The position numbers and the translations under genes are program-made. The notes under the pieces are model-generated. The model did no database searches and was not told the DNA's origin. It worked only from the letters and a program-made list of their open reading frames with translations. From an uncultured Pseudomonadota bacterium (GTDB taxonomy: Bacteria; Pseudomonadota; Gammaproteobacteria; Steroidobacterales; Steroidobacteraceae): a stretch of 64,000 nt of DNA. The stretch covers positions 236,613 through 300,612 of the forward strand of contig CAIOZU010000018.1 in assembly GCA_903862885.1 (NCBI GenBank). Reading direction: 5' to 3'. Positions 9,048 to 17,149 of the stretch are shown in pieces. Numbering within the stretch: the first letter of the stretch is position 1; each line of letters begins with the position of its first letter.

Positions 9048-9944
9048 ATGGACCACGCCCAACCAGCTGTCGCTCACGATAAGTATTACGTCCCTCATGG
9101 GAGTCCTTGGCCATTTTTTGGTTCAGTCACGCTCTTTATTTTGATGGTGGGCGCCGTCATGACTTTAGAAAGTGGCGGTATTGGTCAGTACGTCTTGGGG
9201 CTTGGCTTTCTTTTATTGTTTGGGCTTTTCTTCGGTTGGTTTGGCACGGTCATCAAAGAGAATCAGGCAGGCATTTTTAATATGCAGGTAGACCGTTCAT
9301 TCCGGATGGGAATGAGCTGGTTTATTTTCTCTGAAGTGATGTTCTTTGCGGCCTTCTTTGGTGCGCTGTTTTATGCTCGACAGTTGGCTTTGCCTTGGTT
9401 GTCGGGTGAAGGCGCGAAGCACTTAACCAGCGTTATATTGTGGCATGACTTTGAGGGCGGATGGCCCTCTAATGGCCCGGCGCATCTGGGTCCAAGCGGC
9501 AGCGGCAGCACGTTTGAAACCATTCCGGCGCTTGGCGTGCCGTTGATCAACACGGCTTTATTACTGACGTCAGGCGTAACCCTCACTGTGGCGCATCACG
9601 CCTTGCGCGCCGGTCATCGGTCGGTGCTTAAAGTATTTTTAGCGCTGACCTTTTTGCTCGGATTCTTGTTTGTGTTCTTGCAGGCTCGTGAGTATCACGA
9701 GGCCTATACCGAGTTGGGATTGACCTTGAGTACCGGCATCTATGGCTCGACATTTTTTATGTTGACCGGATTCCACGGTTTTCACGTGACCATAGGCGCG
9801 TTGATGTTGCTAATCATTTGGTTGCGCACGATGAACGGCCATTTTACGCCACAGCGGCACTTTGCCTTTGAGGGAGTCGCCTGGTACTGGCACTTCGTGG
9901 ACGTGGTGTGGCTCGGTCTTTACATTTTTGTCTACTGGCTCTAG
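9048..9944 (+). CDS. coxC: Cytochrome c oxidase subunit III
   Basis: Seven-helix core subunit that stabilises subunit I. Visible signatures are the KYYVPHGSPWPFFGS start, the SEVMFFAAFFGALFYAR helix with its conserved Glu, LQAREYHEAY, GFHGFHVTIGA and the C-terminal WYWHFVDVVWLGLY. At 298 residues it carries a longer loop between helices III and IV (about residues 125-165) than short subunit IIIs, as usual in this lineage. It is the last gene of the oxidase operon; a strong terminator starts 23 bases after the stop. Confidence 0.97.
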   Translation: MDHAQPAVAHDKYYVPHGSPWPFFGSVTLFILMVGAVMTLESGGIGQYVLGLGFLLLFGLFFGWFGTVIKENQAGIFNMQVDRSFRMGMSWFIFSEVMFFAAFFGALFYARQLALPWLSGEGAKHLTSVILWHDFEGGWPSNGPAHLGPSGSGSTFETIPALGVPLINTALLLTSGVTLTVAHHALRAGHRSVLKVFLALTFLLGFLFVFLQAREYHEAYTELGLTLSTGIYGSTFFMLTGFHGFHVTIGALMLLIIWLRTMNGHFTPQRHFAFEGVAWYWHFVDVVWLGLYIFVYWL

Positions 9945-9967
9945 GCCCGTATTGCCCACATCGCGAT

Positions 9968-9996
9968 AACGGCCGCTTGTGCGGCCGTTGTTTTTT
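9968..9996 (+). terminator. Rho-independent terminator after coxC
   Basis: A perfect nine-base stem, AACGGCCGC (9968-9976) and GCGGCCGTT (9981-9989), closes a TTGT loop and is followed by G and six T residues. It ends the oxidase operon. It also lies just beyond the 3' end of the convergent DUF2909 gene. Confidence 0.9.
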
Positions 9997-10033
9997 AGAT
10001 GGCTTCTTTGTGTCGGCTTCTTGGGTCAGGATG

Positions 10034-10246
10034 CTAGTGCGCAAAGGTATGGGGCGTTATCCATCCTTGATGGCTTGCGAATACGAGTAAAGCCAGCAGC
10101 GCAACCGATAGACTGATGCGCCAGGTCAATGCACGAAGCATTTTAGATGAGTCGCCTTTGCCGGTGGTCAGATGAAAAAGCGCTACGGCGAGACTTCCGA
10201 GAATGGCAAGCAAGGCGGCGCTGATGACAAGTTTGAATAGATCCAA
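10034..10246 (-). CDS. DUF2909 twin-transmembrane protein
   Basis: 70-residue protein with two hydrophobic helices (about residues 4-27 and 42-62) joined by a short polar loop (LTTGKGDSSKMLRALTWR). DUF2909 proteins are found beside SURF1 in oxidase clusters of many beta- and gammaproteobacteria and are probably oxidase assembly factors, though no mechanism is established. It is divergent from SURF1 with a 30-base gap and convergent with coxC. Confidence 0.85.
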   Translation of the reverse strand: MDLFKLVISAALLAILGSLAVALFHLTTGKGDSSKMLRALTWRISLSVALLALLVFASHQGWITPHTFAH

Positions 10247-10276
10247 GGTGACGGCTCCGTTGGGGGACCCATTATA

Positions 10277-10996
10277 GTGCTAAGCCTACGGTTGGGTTCG
10301 CGCGTCTTTAGACCAAAATGGCTGCCCACGCTCTGCGTGCTGCCGTTGCTTGGTTTATTGCTTTGGCTGGGGGCGTGGCAATTGCATCGTGCCGATGAGA
10401 AGCAGAGTTTGTATGCCGCATTTGACAAGGGCGGTGGCCAAGCGGTGCCTTGGCTGGGCGCACGGAGTCAGCCACGCTATTCGCATGTAGAGGTGTCTGG
10501 ACACTTTGTCGCAGATCGGCAGATCTTGTTGGATAACATGTCGTATGCGGATGCGGTTGGCTATCGGGTATTGACGCCTTTTGTGAGCACAGACGGCCAG
10601 TGGCTGTTGGTGGATCGTGGTTGGGTGCCCGCTGGCACCCATAGAGCGAAGCTGCCTGATGTGAGCGTGCCGGAGGAGAATCGGACCGTTCTGGGTCGCC
10701 TAGATGAGTTGCCGCGTCCGGGCATTCGGCTCGGCGTTGATGAGGAAGCCGGTTGGCCACGGCGGATGAACTACCCTACGCAGCAGCATATACAGCGGGT
10801 CTTGGGACAGACGGTGTTTGCAGGGATCTTGCGACTGGATGCCAGCGAGCCTGACGGTTATGTGCGTGATTGGCATCCGGGCGGCCTGCCGCCGATGCGT
10901 CATTTAGGGTATGCGGTGCAGTGGTTTGCGTTGGCACTCACCTTGGCTGTACTTTATATATTCTCGCAATGTGTGCGAGTGGAGCCGCCGGTATGA
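10277..10996 (+). CDS. SURF1-family oxidase assembly protein
   Basis: Membrane protein that helps insert haem a into subunit I. An N-terminal helix (about residues 17-34, LLGLLLWLGAWQLHRA, where WQ and R are conserved in SURF1) and a C-terminal helix (about 212-232, GYAVQWFALALTLAVLYIF) flank a periplasmic domain. That domain has the family features GHF, NMSYADAVGYRVLTPF and LLVDRGWVPAG. The GTG start at 10277 puts the helix in the right place; 239 residues is normal. Its stop overlaps the next gene by ATGA, so the two are translationally coupled. Confidence 0.9.
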   Translation: MLSLRLGSRVFRPKWLPTLCVLPLLGLLLWLGAWQLHRADEKQSLYAAFDKGGGQAVPWLGARSQPRYSHVEVSGHFVADRQILLDNMSYADAVGYRVLTPFVSTDGQWLLVDRGWVPAGTHRAKLPDVSVPEENRTVLGRLDELPRPGIRLGVDEEAGWPRRMNYPTQQHIQRVLGQTVFAGILRLDASEPDGYVRDWHPGGLPPMRHLGYAVQWFALALTLAVLYIFSQCVRVEPPV

Positions 10997-11619
10997 CAGC
11001 GAGTGGTCAGGTCTCTCCAGGGGTGATCGGTCGACGTCGCGCGATGTTGTTAGTGATCGCCGCGCTATTTTTTGGCCCGCTGGGCCTTGCGTTCTATATG
11101 TACTATGGCGGCGTCTCGTGGGTGCCGCATCAGGGCGTGCAACACGGTGAGTTATTGAGCGCGGTGCGACCGGTACCGATGGCGCGGCTGCCCATGCCGC
11201 AGGGGGGTACGACCCAGCCGGCATTTTTGCGTCATCGGTGGACGTTGCTTTACGGGGTGACCGAGCAGTGCGATGCCCGTTGCGCGCAGGCGGTCGCCGA
11301 TTTGCGCGCCATTCGCCAGGCGCTCAATCGTAATCAAGCCCGGGTTCAAGTGGTCGTGCTGGGCGCGGCTCCCTGCTGTGCTGACCTGCAAGCCCTCCAG
11401 GCCCAAGATCCCAGCCTGACCTTGGCGTGGGCAGACGGGCCAGAGGCTCCGCCGGTGATTGCGGCGCTGACCCTCGGGCAGGGGGCATGGAATGCGTCAG
11501 GAAACGTATATCTTATTGATCCTATTGGTAATTTTCTGATGTTCTATGGCCCTTCGTTTACCAAGAAAGGTGTCCTCACGGACCTTGAGAAGTTGCTTAA
11601 ACTGTCTCAGATCGGCTAG
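10993..11619 (+). CDS. SCO-like thioredoxin-fold oxidase assembly protein
   Basis: 208 residues from the ATG at 10993, overlapping the SURF1 stop. A membrane anchor near residues 15-35 precedes a periplasmic thioredoxin-like domain. This carries a CxxxC motif (EQCDARC) at the SCO copper site and a later YLIDPIGNF strand typical of SCO/SenC proteins. The distal copper-ligand His that precedes that strand in true SCO proteins is not visible: the segment reads NASGNVYLIDP. A CC pair (APCCADL) occurs in between. In related gammaproteobacteria this gene lies directly before ctaA; here the fds operon separates them. Confidence 0.7.
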   Translation: MTASGQVSPGVIGRRRAMLLVIAALFFGPLGLAFYMYYGGVSWVPHQGVQHGELLSAVRPVPMARLPMPQGGTTQPAFLRHRWTLLYGVTEQCDARCAQAVADLRAIRQALNRNQARVQVVVLGAAPCCADLQALQAQDPSLTLAWADGPEAPPVIAALTLGQGAWNASGNVYLIDPIGNFLMFYGPSFTKKGVLTDLEKLLKLSQIG

Positions 11620-11797
11620 CGATCGTGTTGCTGCTACGGCGCGCCTTTAGGGCTTGATGGGGATGTGGGCGCCGGACTTATTATTCGGCGACAGAAAGTG
11701 ACGCTTTTGGCGTTTTCCTTTTGTTTTTAATGATTTATTCTTGCGCGCTGCATTCACAAAGCGGGTGCATGGCGTTATGGGTGATGGGGGTGTCTAA

Positions 11798-12280
11798 GTG
11801 TCTATTGTTGAGGCTCATGAAAAAGAACGGGTCGCCGTTGAATCCGCTCTGCAGCGTTTTGGCGAGGAGCCCGGCCCCTTGTTGGTGGTGCTGCATGCCG
11901 TTCAAGACCACTTAGGCTATATACCGCCGACATCGATTCCCGTGATCGCTGAGCGACTGAATCTGTCGCGTGCGGAAGTGCATGGTGTGATGACGTTTTA
12001 TCATCATTTTCGTACGCACCCACAGGGCCGTCGCGTGGTACAGATTTGTCGCGCCGAAGCCTGCCAAGCTCGCGGTGGCGAGGCGCTTGAGGCGCATGCG
12101 AAGAAGTGTCTGGGTGTGGATTATCATGGCACCACGCCTGACGGCGGCACGACGCTGGAAGCGATTTACTGCATGGGCAACTGCGCGACGGGCCCATCGA
12201 TGCGCATCGATGGCAAACTACACAGTCAGGTGACGCCGGCGCGCTTTGATACGCTTTTGGCTGAACGAGGAGTGAACTGA
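11798..12280 (+). CDS. fdsG: NAD-dependent formate dehydrogenase gamma subunit (NuoE-like)
   Basis: Small subunit carrying one [2Fe-2S] cluster that links the diaphorase to the catalytic subunit. It is a NuoE-like protein of 160 residues with the thioredoxin-like cluster motif CRAEACQARGG then CMGNCATGP, and the N-terminal helical domain (VLHAVQDHLGYIP, VHGVMTFYHHF). Start is the GTG at 11798, with a run of G about seven bases upstream; no in-frame ATG fits. The leader of 178 bases after the SCO-like gene suggests its own promoter. The stop overlaps the fdsB start by one base. Confidence 0.93.
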   Translation: MSIVEAHEKERVAVESALQRFGEEPGPLLVVLHAVQDHLGYIPPTSIPVIAERLNLSRAEVHGVMTFYHHFRTHPQGRRVVQICRAEACQARGGEALEAHAKKCLGVDYHGTTPDGGTTLEAIYCMGNCATGPSMRIDGKLHSQVTPARFDTLLAERGVN

Positions 12281-13812
12281 TGGTCACTCGCGTTTATGTC
12301 CCTAAAGATTCGACGGCGCTTTCATTGGGTGCTGATGAGGTCGTTGCTGCCCTGCACAAGGCCGGCGCGCCCATTAAGATTATTCGCACCGGTACGCGTG
12401 GCATGCTGTGGCTGGAGCCCCTCGTGGAAGTGGAAACACCGGCGGGTCGTATTGCTTACGGTCCGGTGACCGCAGCCGATGTCCCTGGTCTCCTGGTCGC
12501 GGGTCTACTGAACGGCGCCCCGCACGCGCTACGCATTGGCCAGCCTGAAGAACATCCTTACCTTAAAAGTCAGCAACGACTGACCTTTGCTCGCGTGGGG
12601 ATTGTCGATCCCAGCTCAGTTGAGGATTACATCGCCCATGGTGGCTATCGGGGCTTAGAGCGCGCGCTTACCATGGCGCCTGCCGATATCGTGAAAACGG
12701 TTGCTGATTCTGGTTTGCGTGGCCGCGGTGGCGCTGCGTTCCCAACCGGTATTAAGTGGAAAACCGTATTGGATCAGGATCAGCCGCAGAAGTATGTGAC
12801 ATGTAACGCCGACGAGGGCGATTCAGGTACGTTTGCAGATCGCATGCTCATTGAAGGCGATCCACTGACGTTAGTCGAGGGAATGACTATCGCAGGCTTG
12901 GCTGTGAACGCCACGATGGGGTATGTCTATCTTCGCGTTGAATATCCCGAAGCCATCGACACCTTACGTGCCGCCATTGCAGCCGCCTATGCGGCAGGCT
13001 ATCTCGGCGCCAGCATCAAGGGCAGTGGTAAGCAGTTTGATCTCTCTGTGCGTGTGGCCGCGGGCGCTTACGTCTGTGGTGAAGAAACATCGATGCTGGA
13101 AAGCTTAGAAGGCCGCCGTGGAGAAGTGCGAGTCCGTCCGCCGCTGCCAGCGATCAAGGGTTTGTTTGGTAAACCCACTATTGTGAACAACGTGATCTCA
13201 CTGGCATCGGTGCCCGTGATTCTCGAGCGTGGTGCAGACTTTTATAAAAATTATGGTGTGGGACGCTCACTGGGTACGCTTCCCATTCAGTTAGCCGGTA
13301 ACTTAAAGCACGGCGGCCTAGTTGAGCGCGCTTTTGGCGTGACTCTGCGCGAGGTGCTTTATGACTATGGTGGTGGATCGGCCAGTGGTCGTCCCATCCG
13401 CACCATTCAGATGGGCGGGCCCTTAGGCGCATATATACCGGTTGCTGACTTTGACACGCCGATCGACTACGAAGCATTAGCCGCGGTGGGTGCGCTCGTG
13501 GGCCACGGTGGTATTGTTGCTTTTGATGATACGGTCGATATGGCCAAGATGGCTCGTTATGCTTTTGAATTTTGCGCAGTCGAGTCGTGTGGCAAGTGCA
13601 CGCCGTGCCGAATCGGTTCAACGCGTGGCGCTAATCTCATCGACAACTTACTGGCAGGAAACCAACCTGCAGAGCAGAAAACGCTTTTAGAAGGGCTGTG
13701 CGAAACGATGTTGCAAGGCAGTCTCTGCGGGTTAGGCGGTATGACGCCGTTCCCAGTGCAAAGCGCCATGAAGCATTTCCCAGAAGACTTCGCCCCTCGC
13801 GGTCGACACTAA
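12280..13812 (+). CDS. fdsB: NAD-dependent formate dehydrogenase beta subunit (NuoF-like diaphorase)
   Basis: FMN- and NAD-binding subunit that passes electrons from formate to NAD+. An N-terminal thioredoxin-like domain (about residues 1-110) is followed by a NuoF core. The core contains GLRGRGGAAFPTG (FMN/NADH), CNADEGDSGTFADR, GAYVCGEETSMLESLEG and a C-terminal [4Fe-4S] site, ESCGKCTPCRIGS with the fourth Cys in GSLCGLGG. 510 residues matches FdsB. It is coupled to fdsG by a one-base overlap and followed after 18 bases by fdsA. Confidence 0.95.
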   Translation: MVTRVYVPKDSTALSLGADEVVAALHKAGAPIKIIRTGTRGMLWLEPLVEVETPAGRIAYGPVTAADVPGLLVAGLLNGAPHALRIGQPEEHPYLKSQQRLTFARVGIVDPSSVEDYIAHGGYRGLERALTMAPADIVKTVADSGLRGRGGAAFPTGIKWKTVLDQDQPQKYVTCNADEGDSGTFADRMLIEGDPLTLVEGMTIAGLAVNATMGYVYLRVEYPEAIDTLRAAIAAAYAAGYLGASIKGSGKQFDLSVRVAAGAYVCGEETSMLESLEGRRGEVRVRPPLPAIKGLFGKPTIVNNVISLASVPVILERGADFYKNYGVGRSLGTLPIQLAGNLKHGGLVERAFGVTLREVLYDYGGGSASGRPIRTIQMGGPLGAYIPVADFDTPIDYEALAAVGALVGHGGIVAFDDTVDMAKMARYAFEFCAVESCGKCTPCRIGSTRGANLIDNLLAGNQPAEQKTLLEGLCETMLQGSLCGLGGMTPFPVQSAMKHFPEDFAPRGRH

Positions 13813-13830
13813 TTTTTTGAGGCTATACCG

Positions 13831-16701
13831 ATGTACGCCATAGATCATCATGACCTTGGGACCCCACCGTCGCCATCCACCAAGATGGTGTCGATTGAAG
13901 TAGACGGCCGTCAGATTTCAGTGCCAGAAGGCACCTCCGTGATGCGCGCATCCGCACTGGTCGGCATCAGCGTTCCTAAATTATGTGCAACGGATAGCCT
14001 GAAATCGTTTGGATCCTGCCGCTTGTGCTTGGTTGAGATTGAGGGTCGTAAGGGTTACCCCGCCTCATGCACCACCCAAGTAAGTGAAGGCATGAAAGTT
14101 CGTACCGAAAGCGACAAACTGATGGCGCTTCGTAAAGGCGTCGTTGAGCTGTACGTCTCTGAGCATCCGTTGGAGTGTGATGGGTGCCCCGCAGACACGC
14201 ACTGCGAGCTGCAAGATATGGCAGCACTGCATGGTGTTACGAAGAGTCCTTTTATTCACTCTGATGCCCGACCACCGGCGATTACTCAAGAGGCTGCTCA
14301 TCTTGAGTTTAATCAGGACAGTTCTAACCCGTACTTTAATTTTAACCCAGAGCTTTGTATCGTGTGCTCGCGATGCGTACGAGCGTGTGATGAAACTCAG
14401 GGCACTCTCGCGCTAACGGTCTCGGGCCGTGGACTCGCCTCACAGATCGCCGCCAGTCAAGCAGAAAGCTTCCTTGAGTCGGAGTGTGTCTCGTGCGGCG
14501 CGTGTGTTGAAGCCTGCCCAACCGCTGCTCTCTCTGAAAAGACGCTGCTCGCTGTGCCAAAGCCAACGGCTGCCATCGCCACCACCTGCGCCTATTGCGG
14601 CGTCGGTTGTCAGCTGAAGGCAGAAGTGGTGGACGGTAAAGTGGCGCGTATGGTGCCTAACCGTGCCGGGCAGGCTAATCAGGGTCACGCTTGCGTAAAA
14701 GGGCGCTTTGCTTATGGCTATGCGACCCATGAAGATCGCATCACTAAGCCCATGATACGCGCAAAGATTTCTGATCCTTGGCGTGAGGTGTCTTGGGATG
14801 AGGCGATCAATCATGCCGCCAGCGAGTTCAAGCGCATTCAAGCAAAGCACGGCAAAGATTCAGTCGGCGGCATCACCTCGTCGCGCTGTACTAACGAAGA
14901 AACTTTCCTTATTCAAAAATTAGTGCGCGCAGCCTTTGGTAATAACAACGTCGATACCTGCGCACGCGTGTGTCATTCGCCAACTGGTTTTGGGCTTAAG
15001 TCCACCCTTGGCGAGTCGGCAGGAACGCAGGCTTTTGATTCTGTGATGTTGGCTGACACGATACTGCTGATTGGATGTAACCCAACCGAAGCCCATCCTG
15101 TCTTTGCATCGCAGATAAAGCGTCGACTCCGTGAGGGCGCCAATCTGATCGTCGTTGATCCACGCGTGATTGCATTGGTGCGTACGCCGCACATTGAAGC
15201 AAGCCACCACCTGCAGCTTCGGCCGGGCACTAACGTGGCCATGGTCAATGCATTGGCCCATGTGATCGTGACAGAGGGCTTGGTAAAAGAAGACTACGTG
15301 GCTGCTCGTTGCGAGAAAGACGCCTTCGATAAGTGGCGCCAGTTTGTATCGGATCCGCGTCACTCACCGGAGTCATTGCAAGCGATTACTGGTGTGCCAG
15401 CTTTAGAAGTACGTAAGGCGGCGCGGCTTTATGCCTCGGCACGTAATGGCGCGATTTATTATGGTTTGGGCGTGACTGAGCACAGCCAAGGTAGCACCGC
15501 GGTGTTGGGTATTGCTAACCTCGCCATGGCAACTGGAAACCTGGGGCGTGAGGGTGCCGGCGTCAGCCCACTTCGAGGCCAGAACAATGTGCAAGGTTCC
15601 TGTGACATGGGCTCGTTCCCGCACGAGTTCTCGGGCTATCGGCATGTGTCAGACAACGCCACGCGCGAACTGTTTGAGAATGCTTGGAGCGTGAAGTTGG
15701 CGGATGAGCCAGGTCTTCGTATCCCGAATATGTTTGAGGCGGCGCTTGATGGAACCTTCCGTGGCATGTATATCCAAGGTGAGGATATTGCGCAGTCTGA
15801 TCCCAATACGCAGCATGTAGTTGATGCCCTGTCATCTCTTGAGTGCTTGGTGGTGCAAGACATTTTTATGTGTGAAACCGCCAAGTTTGCGCATGTCTTC
15901 CTGCCAGGCGCATCTTTCCTAGAGAAGGATGGTACGTTCACCAATGCCGAGCGACGTCTTGGGCGTGTTCGTAAGGCGATCGAACCTCTGTCGGGTCTTG
16001 CCGATTGGGAAGTAACGATCAAGCTGTCGAATGCGCTGGGTTATCCGATGCACTATAACCACCCGTCCGAAATTATGGACGAAATCGCGCGTTTAACGCC
16101 GACTTTTGCAGGGGTCAGTTACGACAAGTTGGATGAGTTAGGCAGCATTCAGTGGCCGTGCAATGCACAAGCGCCGGATGGTACCCCGACTATGCATGTC
16201 GGTGAGTTTGTGCGAGGCGAAGGCCGTTTCTACGTCACCGAGTACGTGCCCACGCGTGAGCGTTCCACCAGCCGCTTCCCGTTACTGCTCACCACGGGGC
16301 GTATTTTGACTCAGTACAACGTGGGGGCTCAGACTCGCCGGACCAATAATGTGGCCTGGCATGATGAAGACCGACTTGAAATTCATCCACACGATGCCGA
16401 GCAGCGTGGTGTGAAACACGGCGATTGGGTGGGCATCACCAGTCGTGCCGGTGAGACCGTGTTGCGAGCCACCGTCACTGATCGAGTCCAGCCGGGTGTG
16501 GTCTACACCACTTTCCACTTCCCTGAGTCTGGTGCCAACGTGGTCACGACCGATAACTCGGATTGGGCAACCAACTGTCCTGAGTACAAAGTCACCGCAG
16601 TGCAAGTGGTGCAGGTGGATAAGCCACTGGATTGGCAGGAGCGATTCCGGAAGGATCGTAATGAACGGCTACCTGCGCATGAGCATGCAACGACCGCCTG
16701 A
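13831..16701 (+). CDS. fdsA: Formate dehydrogenase alpha subunit, Mo-bis-MGD catalytic subunit
   Basis: Oxidises formate to CO2. A NuoG-like N-terminus holds a [2Fe-2S] site (Cys52 onward, FGSCRLC), the His-Cys [4Fe-4S] motif HPLECDGC..HC from His112, and two ferredoxin clusters (CIVCSRCVRAC near 176, CVSCGACVEAC near 218). The molybdopterin domain begins with CAYCGVGC near 253. The molybdenum ligand is Cys381 followed by His382 (ARVCHSPTG), so this is a cysteine, not selenocysteine, enzyme. 956 residues; no twin-arginine signal, so it is cytoplasmic. No fdsC/fdhD sulfurtransferase gene, needed for activation, is in the window. Confidence 0.96.
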   Translation: MYAIDHHDLGTPPSPSTKMVSIEVDGRQISVPEGTSVMRASALVGISVPKLCATDSLKSFGSCRLCLVEIEGRKGYPASCTTQVSEGMKVRTESDKLMALRKGVVELYVSEHPLECDGCPADTHCELQDMAALHGVTKSPFIHSDARPPAITQEAAHLEFNQDSSNPYFNFNPELCIVCSRCVRACDETQGTLALTVSGRGLASQIAASQAESFLESECVSCGACVEACPTAALSEKTLLAVPKPTAAIATTCAYCGVGCQLKAEVVDGKVARMVPNRAGQANQGHACVKGRFAYGYATHEDRITKPMIRAKISDPWREVSWDEAINHAASEFKRIQAKHGKDSVGGITSSRCTNEETFLIQKLVRAAFGNNNVDTCARVCHSPTGFGLKSTLGESAGTQAFDSVMLADTILLIGCNPTEAHPVFASQIKRRLREGANLIVVDPRVIALVRTPHIEASHHLQLRPGTNVAMVNALAHVIVTEGLVKEDYVAARCEKDAFDKWRQFVSDPRHSPESLQAITGVPALEVRKAARLYASARNGAIYYGLGVTEHSQGSTAVLGIANLAMATGNLGREGAGVSPLRGQNNVQGSCDMGSFPHEFSGYRHVSDNATRELFENAWSVKLADEPGLRIPNMFEAALDGTFRGMYIQGEDIAQSDPNTQHVVDALSSLECLVVQDIFMCETAKFAHVFLPGASFLEKDGTFTNAERRLGRVRKAIEPLSGLADWEVTIKLSNALGYPMHYNHPSEIMDEIARLTPTFAGVSYDKLDELGSIQWPCNAQAPDGTPTMHVGEFVRGEGRFYVTEYVPTRERSTSRFPLLLTTGRILTQYNVGAQTRRTNNVAWHDEDRLEIHPHDAEQRGVKHGDWVGITSRAGETVLRATVTDRVQPGVVYTTFHFPESGANVVTTDNSDWATNCPEYKVTAVQVVQVDKPLDWQERFRKDRNERLPAHEHATTA

Positions 16702-16733
16702 GTAGAGCGTGTGACACCACAGAGAGAACTTAG

Positions 16734-17078
16734 ATGCAAGCCGAATACTTAGTGACGATGGCCAATGACGTCGCTGTTTTTTTTGAGAGCGTGCATTTGG
16801 CGACGGCAGAGGGTGTCACAGCGGCTGATTCTGTCCCCACTGAGAGCGGCCCGTATCGAGGAGTAGCGGCTGCGGTCGAGCGGGAGGGGCTTCAGCACCC
16901 GTTGGCGCCCGCTGTATATTTAGCCGCCTCCGGGGCGGCGGCCCATATAAAAAATTATTGGGATCCGCGCATGCGGAGCGCAATCATTGAGATCTGGCGC
17001 GCTGGTGGCAGTGAACTATCCGTGCTCGCAGGCTTTGCCGTTCGAGTACTTGCTAACATGCCGGCTAAGGCGAAATAA
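16734..17078 (+). CDS. fdsD: Formate dehydrogenase delta subunit FdsD (long variant)
   Basis: Small accessory subunit of soluble Fds enzymes, thought to help cofactor insertion and stability. The ends match the family: LVTMANDVAVFFES at the N-terminus and AAAHIKNYWDPRMRSAI in the C-terminal half. Here they are separated by roughly 45 residues, making 114 residues where most FdsD are about 65-85. It starts 33 bases after fdsA with GAGA-type ribosome binding bases upstream and closes the operon. Name is secure by position and motif; the internal expansion is unusual. Confidence 0.8.
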   Translation: MQAEYLVTMANDVAVFFESVHLATAEGVTAADSVPTESGPYRGVAAAVEREGLQHPLAPAVYLAASGAAAHIKNYWDPRMRSAIIEIWRAGGSELSVLAGFAVRVLANMPAKAK

Positions 17079-17149
17079 CTCGCGTGCAGGCTCGACTCAT
17101 AAAAATAGCCTCCGATTTGATCTGATCCGGATTGTCGAGACACACGCGT

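Noticed and set aside
11690..11740. Weak ACGC-TTTTG-GCGT hairpin with T-rich tail before fdsG, as a terminator
   Set aside because: Only a four-base stem; the T-rich run is suggestive but the stem is too weak to call.
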